From an uncultured Eubacteriales bacterium (GTDB lineage Bacteria > Bacillota > Clostridia > Oscillospirales > Oscillospiraceae), in NCBI GenBank assembly GCA_900545815.1, contig URAM01000032.1:1-20253 (forward strand): DNA of 20,253 bases, written 5' to 3'. The notes beneath the pieces were generated by a model. That model saw nothing but the letters and a program-made list of their open reading frames with translations, was not told the DNA's origin and made no database searches. The stretch's first letter is position 1. Every line of letters starts with the position of its first letter. Of this stretch, positions 14,190 to 20,253 are shown piece after piece. The translations under genes and the position numbers were made by a program.

Positions 14190-14564
14190 CGACTGTCCCC
14201 CCCTTTTCCCCTTTTCTTTCGTGTTCTTTTTACGAAAAACCCTGCTTCTTCCCTGTCCCTTTTAGGCATACAGAACAGAATTACACCCCCTTCCAGCTCC
14301 CTCGCTTCCGGCACTGGATTTCGTGGGTTGGATTTTTATAATTTTTTTGTTAACAATTTGTTCAACTTTTCCCCTGTCCGCTTCTCTTTCCCCCTGTTTT
14401 ACCGGTATCTGCGTTGGAAATCCGGACTCTTTTTGCAGCCCGTCTGTCATTTCTACCAAAGGTGTTTTTCGAACTTTTTTCCACTTTTTTTGGGGGAATG
14501 TCCTGGAATTTTCCGTTGGAAGGAACGGTCAGAAAAATTTTTTTCTTTTGCCCGCCACTTTTGC
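14190..14564. other. Noncoding, pyrimidine-rich intergenic region
   Basis: About 375 bp lie between the hydrogenase promoter and the terminator of the next operon. The plus strand is rich in T and C, with several long T tracts. Open frames here lack ribosome binding sites and family-like sequence. A perfect 10-bp palindrome TTGTTAACAA (14347-14356) and a TATAAT (plus, 14337-14342) without a good -35 are present but unsupported. I see no gene. Confidence 0.5.
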
Positions 14565-14604
14565 AAAAAAAGATTGGCAGCGCATTCTTCTGCTCTGCCA
14601 ATCT
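14565..14604 (-). terminator. Intrinsic terminator of the tRNA-modification/HD operon
   Basis: On the minus strand a 10-bp stem (AGATTGGCAG with its complement, 14-nt loop) is followed directly by a run of seven T. It lies 71 nt beyond the stop of the HD-domain gene, pointing away from it. Confidence 0.85.
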
Positions 14605-14675
14605 CCATGATTTTCTATTTTTCCCTGGGGAATCCGTCCATTTTTGTCAGCGAACAGGATGCTCAATCCGTCCCA

Positions 14676-15260
14676 TCACAGCGCCGCCATGGCCGCATTC
14701 ACCTGATCTTCGCAGGAGCGCATGGCCAGGATGGTCTTGGAGATCAAGTCCTCCACCGTCCACCCCAGACGCTCTGCGCCGGTGGTGATGACCTCACGGG
14801 AACAGCCCGCGGCGAAGCTGTGCTGCTTGAACTTCTTCTTCACCGATTTCAGCTCCAGATCCTTGGTGCTCTTAGAGGGCCGCATCAGCGCCGTGGCCCA
14901 GATGAGACCGGTCAGTTCGTCGGCAGCGAACAGCACCTTTTCCATCTCATGCACCGGCTCGATATCCACCGTCAGTCCGTAGCCGTGGCTGCACACCGCG
15001 TGGATGAGGTCGTCGTCCGCGCCGCCTTCTTTCAGCAGCTCCGGTGCCTTGATGCAGTGCTGGTCAGGGTACTGCTCAAAGTCGATGTCGTGGAGCAAAC
15101 CCACGTTGCCCCAGAAATCCACGTCCTCGCCGTAGCCCAGCTCCTGGGCGTACCAGCGCATGACCCCTTCCACCGTCAGTGCGTGCTGGAGATGGAAATG
15201 ATCCTGATTGTACTTGCGCAGCAGCTCCCACGCTGCCTGTCGCTCCATGGTCTGTTTCAT
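14676..15260 (-). CDS. HD-domain protein (putative metal-dependent phosphohydrolase)
   Basis: A 194-residue protein with the HD superfamily pattern: His26 (HLQHALTVEGVMR), His57-Asp58 (LLHDID) and Asp114 (FAADELTG), which would bind one or two metal ions. His92 in CSHGYG may add a ligand. Such proteins hydrolyse phosphate esters, often of nucleotides, but the substrate cannot be told from sequence. A GGAGG site lies 8 nt before the ATG. It is 17 nt after the TcdA-like gene and is the last gene of its operon. Many Clostridia carry this short HD protein annotated only as HDIG-domain hydrolase. Confidence 0.82.
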   Translation of the reverse strand: MKQTMERQAAWELLRKYNQDHFHLQHALTVEGVMRWYAQELGYGEDVDFWGNVGLLHDIDFEQYPDQHCIKAPELLKEGGADDDLIHAVCSHGYGLTVDIEPVHEMEKVLFAADELTGLIWATALMRPSKSTKDLELKSVKKKFKQHSFAAGCSREVITTGAERLGWTVEDLISKTILAMRSCEDQVNAAMAAL

Positions 15261-15277
15261 CTTTGGTTCCTCCTTGT

Positions 15278-15991
15278 TTATTTCGCTAACAGATCTTTGA
15301 CCACCTGGCTGGCCGCAATGAGTCCCGCCACCGGCGGCACAAAGGGCACGCTGCCCGGAGTGCTCCGGCGAGTGCTGCCTGGTTCCGGTTCCGGCTGGAA
15401 CAACGTTTTGTGGGGCAGCTCGGTGGAGTAGACCACCTTCAGGTGGGTGATGCCTCGTTTTTTGAGTTCCTTCCGCATGACCCGCGCCAGTCCGTCACCG
15501 GCGGTCTTGGAAAGATCGGTGACGGTAAAGGACGTGGGGTCTAATTTGTTGCCGGTGCCCATGGCGCACAGGATGGGCGTCCCCGCCGCTTTGGCACGGG
15601 TGATCAGCTCCAATTTCCCCGTCACCGTGTCGATGGCGTCCACGATGTAGTCATACTGGGTCAGGTCGAACTGGTCAGCGGTGTCCGGCAGGTAAAAAGT
15701 TTTCCACAGCGTGACCTGGATATCCGGATTGATGTCCAGCACCCGCTCCTTGGCCACGTCCGCCTTGTCCCGTCCAATAGTGCTATGGAGGGCGAAAATT
15801 TGGCGGTTCAAATTGCTGACGCTGACCGTATCGTGGTCGATCAGATCCAGCGCCCCGACACCGCTCCGTGCCAGCGCCTCCACCACATAGCCGCCCACGC
15901 CGCCCAGGCCGAACACGGCCACCCTGGCCTGCTGCAACCGTTCAATGGCGTCTCTGCCCAGCAGTAATTCCGTTCTCACAAAGGCTTCCAT
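15278..15991 (-). CDS. tcdA: tRNA threonylcarbamoyladenosine dehydratase, TcdA-like
   Basis: A ThiF/E1-like protein of 237 residues. GLGGVGG (28-34) is the nucleotide-binding loop, DHDTVSVSNLNRQ (52-64) is the adenylation motif, and GSVPFVPPVAGLIAA near the end matches the TcdA subgroup (GSxxFVPxxxGLxxA). TcdA uses ATP to cyclise t6A37 in ANN-decoding tRNAs. No CxxC zinc pair of the MoeB/ThiF type is seen, in line with TcdA. The ATG at 15991 is preferred, with AGGAGG 10 nt upstream; an in-frame TTG at 15997 lies too close to that site. It begins 2 nt after the TtcA-like stop. Confidence 0.88.
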   Translation of the reverse strand: MEAFVRTELLLGRDAIERLQQARVAVFGLGGVGGYVVEALARSGVGALDLIDHDTVSVSNLNRQIFALHSTIGRDKADVAKERVLDINPDIQVTLWKTFYLPDTADQFDLTQYDYIVDAIDTVTGKLELITRAKAAGTPILCAMGTGNKLDPTSFTVTDLSKTAGDGLARVMRKELKKRGITHLKVVYSTELPHKTLFQPEPEPGSTRRSTPGSVPFVPPVAGLIAASQVVKDLLAK

Positions 15992-15993
15992 CT

Positions 15994-16872
15994 TCAACCT
16001 TCCTCCTCTGGCTTCCCCAGGGCACTGCCCAGGGTGTCATACCACTCCAAAAACGTGTGCTCCACTCCGGCGGATTTATAGCCTACCATGGTGTCCAAGC
16101 TGACGGCGTGGATGGCTTTGAAAATATTCTTGGGCACCTGGCTGTTCTCCTCTGCCAGGGTGGCGATGAGCTGTTTCACCGCCTGCCGTTTGGAGGTACC
16201 GATGCCGTCCAGGCTCTGGGACATCTTCTCCGTCATCCGGCAGGCGCACTGGATGAATTCCAGGTCGTTGTACCGCTTCCAAGCGATGATGTCCTTCTCC
16301 TTCACGCAGTACAGGGGGCGGATCAGCTCCATCCCCGGGAAGTTGGTGCTGTGGAGCTTGGGCATCATCCCTTGGATCTGCCCGCCGTAGAGCATCCCCA
16401 TCAGCGTCGTCTCAATGACGTCATCAAAGTGGTGCCCCAGGGCGATCTTATTGCACCCCAACGACTGAGCCAAGCTGTATAGGTGTCCCCGCCGCATTCG
16501 GGCGCAGAGGTAGCAGCAGTTCTTCGGCTCGCTCTCGGTGACGGCGAAGATGTCTGTGTCAAAGATCTGGATGGGAATGCCCAGCAGGGCGGCGTTCTCC
16601 TGGATCTTCGTCCGGTTCACCGGATGATATCCGGGATCCATGACCAGATATTTCGCCTCAAAGGGCACCTCACTGACCCGCTGGAGCTGCTGGATGAGCT
16701 TGGCCTGGAGCATGGAATCCTTGCCGCCGGAGATGCACACGGCCACCCGATCTCCCGTCTGAATGAGTTCGTATCGCTTCACCGCGGCGATGAAGGGGTT
16801 CCACAGTTCCTTTCGGTATTTTTTCACAATGCTGCGCTCGATGAGCTGCAATCGGCTGAGCTGACGTGCCAT
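15994..16872 (-). CDS. ttcA: TtcA-family tRNA 2-thiolation protein
   Basis: A 292-residue PP-loop ATPase. SGGKDS (48-53) binds ATP; CYLC (120-123) together with a cysteine of the later CAC (209-211) fits the three-cysteine [4Fe-4S] site of TtcA; LGHHFDDVIET (145-155) is the conserved motif of the family. TtcA thiolates C32 of some tRNAs. Clostridial genomes hold several TtcA-like paralogues, so the exact tRNA position is uncertain. GGAGG lies 8 nt before the ATG. It leads an operon with tcdA and an HD protein; the first two modify the anticodon loop. Confidence 0.85.
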   Translation of the reverse strand: MARQLSRLQLIERSIVKKYRKELWNPFIAAVKRYELIQTGDRVAVCISGGKDSMLQAKLIQQLQRVSEVPFEAKYLVMDPGYHPVNRTKIQENAALLGIPIQIFDTDIFAVTESEPKNCCYLCARMRRGHLYSLAQSLGCNKIALGHHFDDVIETTLMGMLYGGQIQGMMPKLHSTNFPGMELIRPLYCVKEKDIIAWKRYNDLEFIQCACRMTEKMSQSLDGIGTSKRQAVKQLIATLAEENSQVPKNIFKAIHAVSLDTMVGYKSAGVEHTFLEWYDTLGSALGKPEEEG

Positions 16873-16904
16873 CTCTTATGCCTCCATGTTTCGTGTTGTC
16901 CACC

Positions 16905-16913
16905 ATGATACCA
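16905..16913 (-). promoter_or_regulatory. Possible extended -10 promoter for the ttcA operon
   Basis: On the minus strand TGGTATCAT reads as an extended -10 (TGn followed by TATCAT), about 33 bp before the TtcA-like ATG. No good -35 is seen at the proper distance. The position is right for the operon, but the support is limited. Confidence 0.35.
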
Positions 16914-17136
16914 CAACCGCCGCTAAAATACTACCAATTTACTATGAAATACCGCTGTTTTTGCACGGCGCCTTTTGGGACGCAACAAACCGGACTTTAA
17001 TGCCCTCTTTGCAGTTAGCCGCAGCTTACTTCCGGTTCCACGCAAGGGGTTCCAAATCCCATGATTTTCTTTCTATTTTGACGGATTTTATCTCATTTTG
17101 TAACTTTTTCCTCCTTTTTCTAATCAGACTGTCACC

Positions 17137-17165
17137 TTGACTTCATAAGGAAAACATGGTATCTT
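17137..17165 (+). promoter_or_regulatory. Probable promoter of the MBOAT-ACP-ligase operon
   Basis: TTGACT (17137-17142) and TATCTT (17160-17165) are spaced by 17 bp, and a TG one base before the -10 makes it an extended type. A perfect TATAAT at 17190-17195, with a poor -35, could be a second start. The MBOAT ATG is at 17233. Confidence 0.6.
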
Positions 17166-17180
17166 AAGAATATCTTAAAA
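17160..17180 (+). repeat. Tandem repeat TATCTTAA over the -10 region
   Basis: TATCTTAAGAA and TATCTTAAAA follow one another directly, so TATCTTAA occurs twice with an 11-bp period. The first copy is the proposed -10. The period of one helical turn would suit a regulator binding side by side, but two AT-rich copies may be chance. Confidence 0.5.
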
Positions 17181-17232
17181 TTTTTGCTTTATAATTTTTG
17201 TGCTTATAGAAACTCCCCTTTTGGAGGAACTT

Positions 17233-18885
17233 ATGGTTTTTACATCTTTCTCATTTTTGGGTTTTCTGGCGCTGTCCGTCCTGGCCTTCTGCCTGACCCC
17301 CAGACGCCGCCGCTCCCGTGACATCCTGCCGTCCGGAAAGCACTTCCAGTCCAAACGCCACGCCACCGCACTCCCCCCACGGGGCTACGTCCTGCTGGGG
17401 TTCAGCCTGGTGTTTTACGCTTTCGCCGGCTGGAAGAAGTTGATCTTCCTGCTCCTCACCGCCCTTTTTGTCTGGCTGTGCAGCCGGCAGATGGGGCAGG
17501 TTTATGACAATATGAATGACGCCCTCAGCCGCCTGCAAGACCGGCAGGAAAAGGTCGCCGTCCAGAAGCGCCACCGGAAGCGGTGCCGCCGCCTGGCCGC
17601 CTTCGGCATCGTCATCCTGCTGGTGCTCTACAGCTACTGCAAATACGGCGCCATGCTGGTGGAAGCCATCAGCAGCCTGCTGGTGAACCTGGGCAAGGGC
17701 GGCCCTCTCTCCGCCTGGGAGGTCATCGTCCCCTTGGGGCTGTCCTACTACACCCTGTCCCTCATCGGCTACCTCCTGGATGTCTACTGGCGCAAGCAGG
17801 AGCATGAGAGCAACTTTGCCCTCTTTCTCCTCTGCGTCTGCTATTTCCCCCAGATCTTGCAGGGACCTATCCCCCGCTATCGCCTGTTGCGCAAGGAGTT
17901 TTTAGAGGATACCTCCGTCACCTCTCAACGGCTCTGCCGAGGGACGCAGCTCATTTTATGGGGGTATTTTAAGAAGCTGGTCATCGCTGACCGGCTGAAC
18001 CTTTTCATCACCGGCGTCCTGGGCAGCTACCAGCTCTACGATGGCCTGGCCTTCTGGGTCACTGCCCTCTTTAGCACCTTCCAGCTCTACGCCGATTTCT
18101 CCGGCTGCATGGACATCGTCCAGGGCATCTCCGAGCTGTTCGGCATCACGGTGGAGAAGAACTTCGACCACCCCTTCACCTCCCGCAGCGTAGCGGAGTG
18201 GTGGCGCCGGTGGCACATCACGCTCTGCCAGTGGATGAAGGATTATGTCTACTTCCCCCTGGCCGTCTCCCCCCACCTCATCAAGGTCAGCGGCAAGCTG
18301 AAAAAGCGCTTTGGCGCCAAGGCGGGGAAGAACTTTGTGACCATCGTCACCATCGGCGTGGTCTGGCTGCTCACCGGCCTGTGGCACGGGGTCAAGGTGT
18401 GCTACCTGATCTGGGGGCTTTACTACGCCCTGTTCCTCATCATCGACACCATCGCCCAGCCCAAGCGGCTCACCGTGCGTCTGGGCATCGATGGAGACAG
18501 CCCCGCCTGGCAGCGGTTCCAGATGGTGCGCACCACCCTGATCTTCTCGGTCGGACGACTCATCACCGTCCCCGATGATTTTTCCATCTCCCTGCACTTG
18601 TTTCAGGGGATGTTCACCCACTTCAACCCCTGGATCTTCTGGGACGGCTCCCTGCTGACCGCCGGGCTGGATCGCTCCAATTTCATCCTCTCCCTGCTCC
18701 TCATCGCCCTCCTGCTGGTGGTGGAGCACAGCCAGGTGACCCACGGCTCCATCCGTGACCGAGTGGCCACGCTGAAGCTGCCGGTGCGGTGGGCGGTCTG
18801 GTACGGCCTGCTGGCGGGCATCCTCATCTTGGGCATCTACGGCCCGGGCTACAGCGCCAGCAGCTTCGCCTATATGAACTTCTGA
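17233..18885 (+). CDS. MBOAT-family membrane O-acyltransferase (DltB/AlgI-like)
   Basis: A 550-residue multi-pass membrane protein. The MBOAT signatures are clear: FQLYADFSGCMDIVQGIS (283-300), WWRRWHITL with His328 (323-331) followed by WMKDYVYFPL, and LLTGLWHG with the probable catalytic His385 (379-386). Such enzymes move acyl groups across or at the membrane to polysaccharides, teichoic acids or lipids. It is longer than DltB (about 400) because of an Arg-rich loop after the first helix (about 22-51), a basic segment (85-121) and extra C-terminal helices. The ATG at 17233 follows GGAGG by 5 nt; an upstream ATG at 17200 lacks a site. The next two genes encode a carrier protein and an acyl-activating ligase, so the donor is probably an acyl-ACP made by them. 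Confidence 0.9.
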   Translation: MVFTSFSFLGFLALSVLAFCLTPRRRRSRDILPSGKHFQSKRHATALPPRGYVLLGFSLVFYAFAGWKKLIFLLLTALFVWLCSRQMGQVYDNMNDALSRLQDRQEKVAVQKRHRKRCRRLAAFGIVILLVLYSYCKYGAMLVEAISSLLVNLGKGGPLSAWEVIVPLGLSYYTLSLIGYLLDVYWRKQEHESNFALFLLCVCYFPQILQGPIPRYRLLRKEFLEDTSVTSQRLCRGTQLILWGYFKKLVIADRLNLFITGVLGSYQLYDGLAFWVTALFSTFQLYADFSGCMDIVQGISELFGITVEKNFDHPFTSRSVAEWWRRWHITLCQWMKDYVYFPLAVSPHLIKVSGKLKKRFGAKAGKNFVTIVTIGVVWLLTGLWHGVKVCYLIWGLYYALFLIIDTIAQPKRLTVRLGIDGDSPAWQRFQMVRTTLIFSVGRLITVPDDFSISLHLFQGMFTHFNPWIFWDGSLLTAGLDRSNFILSLLLIALLLVVEHSQVTHGSIRDRVATLKLPVRWAVWYGLLAGILILGIYGPGYSASSFAYMNF

Positions 18886-18918
18886 CATTTCCATTGATAA
18901 ATAAAGGAGAACGACACC

Positions 18919-19149
18919 ATGAAAGAAAAATTGACGGCATTACTGAAGGAAAACTTCTCTGAGATCGACTTCACCGAATCGGACGCCCTGGTAGACGATG
19001 GCATTTTGGAATCCATGACCCTGGTGGAGATCATCGCCACCATCGCTCTGGAGCTGGGCATCACCATCCCCTATGAGGAGGTCATCCCCCAGAACTTCAA
19101 CTCCCTTGACGCCATGGCGGCTATGCTGGAAAGGTTGGAGGAAGCATGA
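18919..19149 (+). CDS. Acyl carrier protein (DltC-like)
   Basis: A 76-residue carrier of the phosphopantetheine-binding family. The attachment site is Ser32 in GILESMTLVEII; the usual Asp before the Ser is Glu here, a conservative change. Helix II and the ITIPYEEVIPQNFNSLDAM segment match carrier proteins that work with MBOAT enzymes. The net charge is acidic, as expected. AAAGGAGA lies 8 nt before the ATG. The stop overlaps the start of the next gene as ATGA, tying carrier and ligase production. It lies 33 nt after the MBOAT gene. Confidence 0.88.
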   Translation: MKEKLTALLKENFSEIDFTESDALVDDGILESMTLVEIIATIALELGITIPYEEVIPQNFNSLDAMAAMLERLEEA

Positions 19150-20253
19150 TAACTCTGGTAGACGCCCTGTACCGGAACGGTGCAGAGCGGCCGGACAAGG
19201 TGGCGCTGATCTTCCGTGACCAGCAGGTGACCTACGGCCAGCTGCTGGAACAGGCCACTCTGCTGGGGGGCTACCTCCAAGCCCAAGGCATCCAGCCTGG
19301 CGACCGAGTCATGCTCACCGGCGCATCTCGTCCGGAGTACGTCATTGCCCTCCTGGCCGTCCAGCTCATGGGCGGCGTCACCGTACCGGTTGACCGGAAC
19401 CCACTCAAGACCACGCTGGCATACATCGCCCAGCTCACCGACGCCAAACTCTACCTGTCCACCAACAAAAAGGTGCCGGAGGGGCTGCCCTATGTGCGCT
19501 ACGTTGATGCTCTGGAAGCCGCCAACGCCCTGGGACAGAAGGCATCTCCCCCCCCAGAAGACCCCGACCGCATCGCAGAGCTGCTTTTCACCACCGGCAC
19601 CACCGGACGCCCCAAAGGCGCCACCCACACCCTCCGGTGCATCTCCGCCAATATGCACAACACCTACACCGGCATCGGGATGCGCAGCGATGATATTCTG
19701 CTGCTGCCCCTGCCCCTGAACCACTCCTTCGGGATGCGGGTGCTGCGAGCTATGCTCTGGGCAGGGGGCACCATCGTGCTGCAAAACGGGTTTGGCTTCG
19801 GTCGGGAGACAGAGCTGAACATCCACCAGCATCACTGCACCGCCATGGCCTGCGTCCCCGCCTCCATGGACTTGATGCTCCAGCAGATGGGGAACGACCG
19901 TGCCCAGCAGGTCTTTGGGAAGCTGCGCTACATCGAGTTCGGCGCCGGCTCCCTGAGCATCCAGCGGAAGAAGTTTTTAAGCCAGCTGCTGCCCCACACA
20001 GAGCTATTCAACGTCTGGGGCTCCTCGGAGACGGGCGGCTGCCTGTTCCTCCATGTGAACCGGCATTTGGATCATGTGTCCGCCGTGGGACGCCCGTTGG
20101 AGGGCATCCAGGTGCGCCTGCTGGATCAGGAGACCGGAACCCCCCTGGAGGGCATCGGCCCCGACGTCGTGGGGCGGCTGGCGCTCCAAGGCCAGATGCA
20201 GATGGTGGGCTATTGGGGTCTGCCGGAGCAGACCGCCGACGCCTTCCGCAGTC
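19146..20253 (+). CDS. Adenylate-forming acyl-ACP/acyl-CoA ligase, 5' part
   Basis: The frame runs open from the ATG overlapping the carrier-protein stop to the right edge, giving 369 residues and lacking the C-terminal domain. The P-loop TTGTTGRPKG (149-158), LPLNHSFG (189-196), GAGS (267-270) and WGSSETGG (291-298) mark an ANL-family enzyme that makes acyl-AMP and passes the acyl group to a thiol, here most likely the adjacent carrier protein. WGSSETGG looks more like carboxylic-acid ligases than D-alanine ligase DltA, which has a Y-G-P-T-E type motif. The substrate (short acyl, aryl or amino acid) cannot be told from this part. Confidence 0.87.
   Translation, partial: MITLVDALYRNGAERPDKVALIFRDQQVTYGQLLEQATLLGGYLQAQGIQPGDRVMLTGASRPEYVIALLAVQLMGGVTVPVDRNPLKTTLAYIAQLTDAKLYLSTNKKVPEGLPYVRYVDALEAANALGQKASPPPEDPDRIAELLFTTGTTGRPKGATHTLRCISANMHNTYTGIGMRSDDILLLPLPLNHSFGMRVLRAMLWAGGTIVLQNGFGFGRETELNIHQHHCTAMACVPASMDLMLQQMGNDRAQQVFGKLRYIEFGAGSLSIQRKKFLSQLLPHTELFNVWGSSETGGCLFLHVNRHLDHVSAVGRPLEGIQVRLLDQETGTPLEGIGPDVVGRLALQGQMQMVGYWGLPEQTADAFRS

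Larger units (their letters stand above)
16873..17232. other. Divergent intergenic region between ttcA-like and MBOAT genes
   Basis: About 360 bp without a supported gene. The left end holds a possible extended -10 for the minus-strand operon; the right end, from 17137, holds promoter elements for the plus-strand MBOAT operon. Between them (about 16930-17130) I see no clear hairpin, RNA gene or open frame with a ribosome binding site. Confidence 0.5.

Noticed and set aside
14347..14356. 10-bp palindrome TTGTTAACAA as an operator
   Set aside because: It lies about 160 bp upstream of the promoter in very AT-rich sequence, and no second copy is near. Too little support.
14328..15431. Plus-strand open frame of 367 codons running into the HD and TcdA genes
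   Set aside because: It lies opposite two recognisable genes, starts in T-rich noncoding DNA without a ribosome binding site, and has no domain.
17233..20253. Canonical dltABCD operon
   Set aside because: The order is MBOAT, carrier, ligase, the ligase lacks the DltA-type motif, and no DltD or DltX gene is seen within the window. A dlt-like system of unknown substrate is the safer call.
1..20253. tRNA or rRNA genes, CRISPR array, insertion sequences, integrase or attachment sites
   Set aside because: I looked for cloverleaf arms, repeat-spacer patterns, transposase motifs and flanking inverted repeats by eye and found none.

Overview
The window most likely comes from an anaerobic, fairly GC-rich member of the Clostridia (Firmicutes), possibly an Oscillospiraceae-type gut bacterium. 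This is inferred from strong AGGAGG-type ribosome binding sites, a consensus SigA-type promoter, the gene families present and base composition. No marker gene here fixes the species.

Positions 1-437 hold the 3' end of a plus-strand YcxB-like membrane protein gene. It is followed by a tandem, bidirectional terminator region (456-538) shared with the convergent operon to the right.

Positions 560-14043 (minus strand, read right to left) form one tightly packed 19-gene run. It encodes a membrane-bound, Mrp-coupled, energy-converting group 4 [NiFe] hydrogenase of the Mbh type together with a complete hypABCDEF maturation set. In transcription order: large subunit (MbhL/EchE-like), hypA, hypB, MrpE, MrpF, MrpG, MbhD, MbhE, MrpB, MrpC, MrpD-type antiporter subunit (MbhH, with a C-terminal part that looks like MbhI), NuoH-like (MbhM), NuoB-like small subunit (MbhJ), two-cluster ferredoxin subunit (MbhN), hypF, hypC, hypD, hypE, and NuoC-like subunit (MbhK). 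Most junctions are ATGA or TAATG overlaps or gaps of a few bases. The expected job is to oxidise reduced ferredoxin, evolve H2 and build a Na+ or H+ gradient. No other redox partner gene is visible. A perfect promoter (TTGACA, 17 bp, TATAAT) lies upstream at 14160-14188, and the roughly 110-nt leader carries two adjacent hairpins, the second placing the Shine-Dalgarno sequence in its loop.

Positions 14190-14564 are noncoding and pyrimidine-rich on the plus strand. Positions 14565-16872 are a second minus-strand operon: TtcA-like tRNA 2-thiolation protein, TcdA-like t6A dehydratase and an HD-domain protein, ending in a clear intrinsic terminator. Two of these three genes point to tRNA modification.

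Positions 17137-20253 (plus strand) hold a promoter region and three genes in a row: an MBOAT membrane O-acyltransferase, a small acyl carrier protein and an adenylate-forming ligase cut by the window edge. The logic (activate, load on carrier, transfer across the membrane) matches dlt-type surface acylation, but the gene order and ligase motifs are not those of a standard dltABCD operon, so the acyl group and acceptor are unknown.

No tRNA, rRNA, CRISPR array, insertion sequence or integrase was found.
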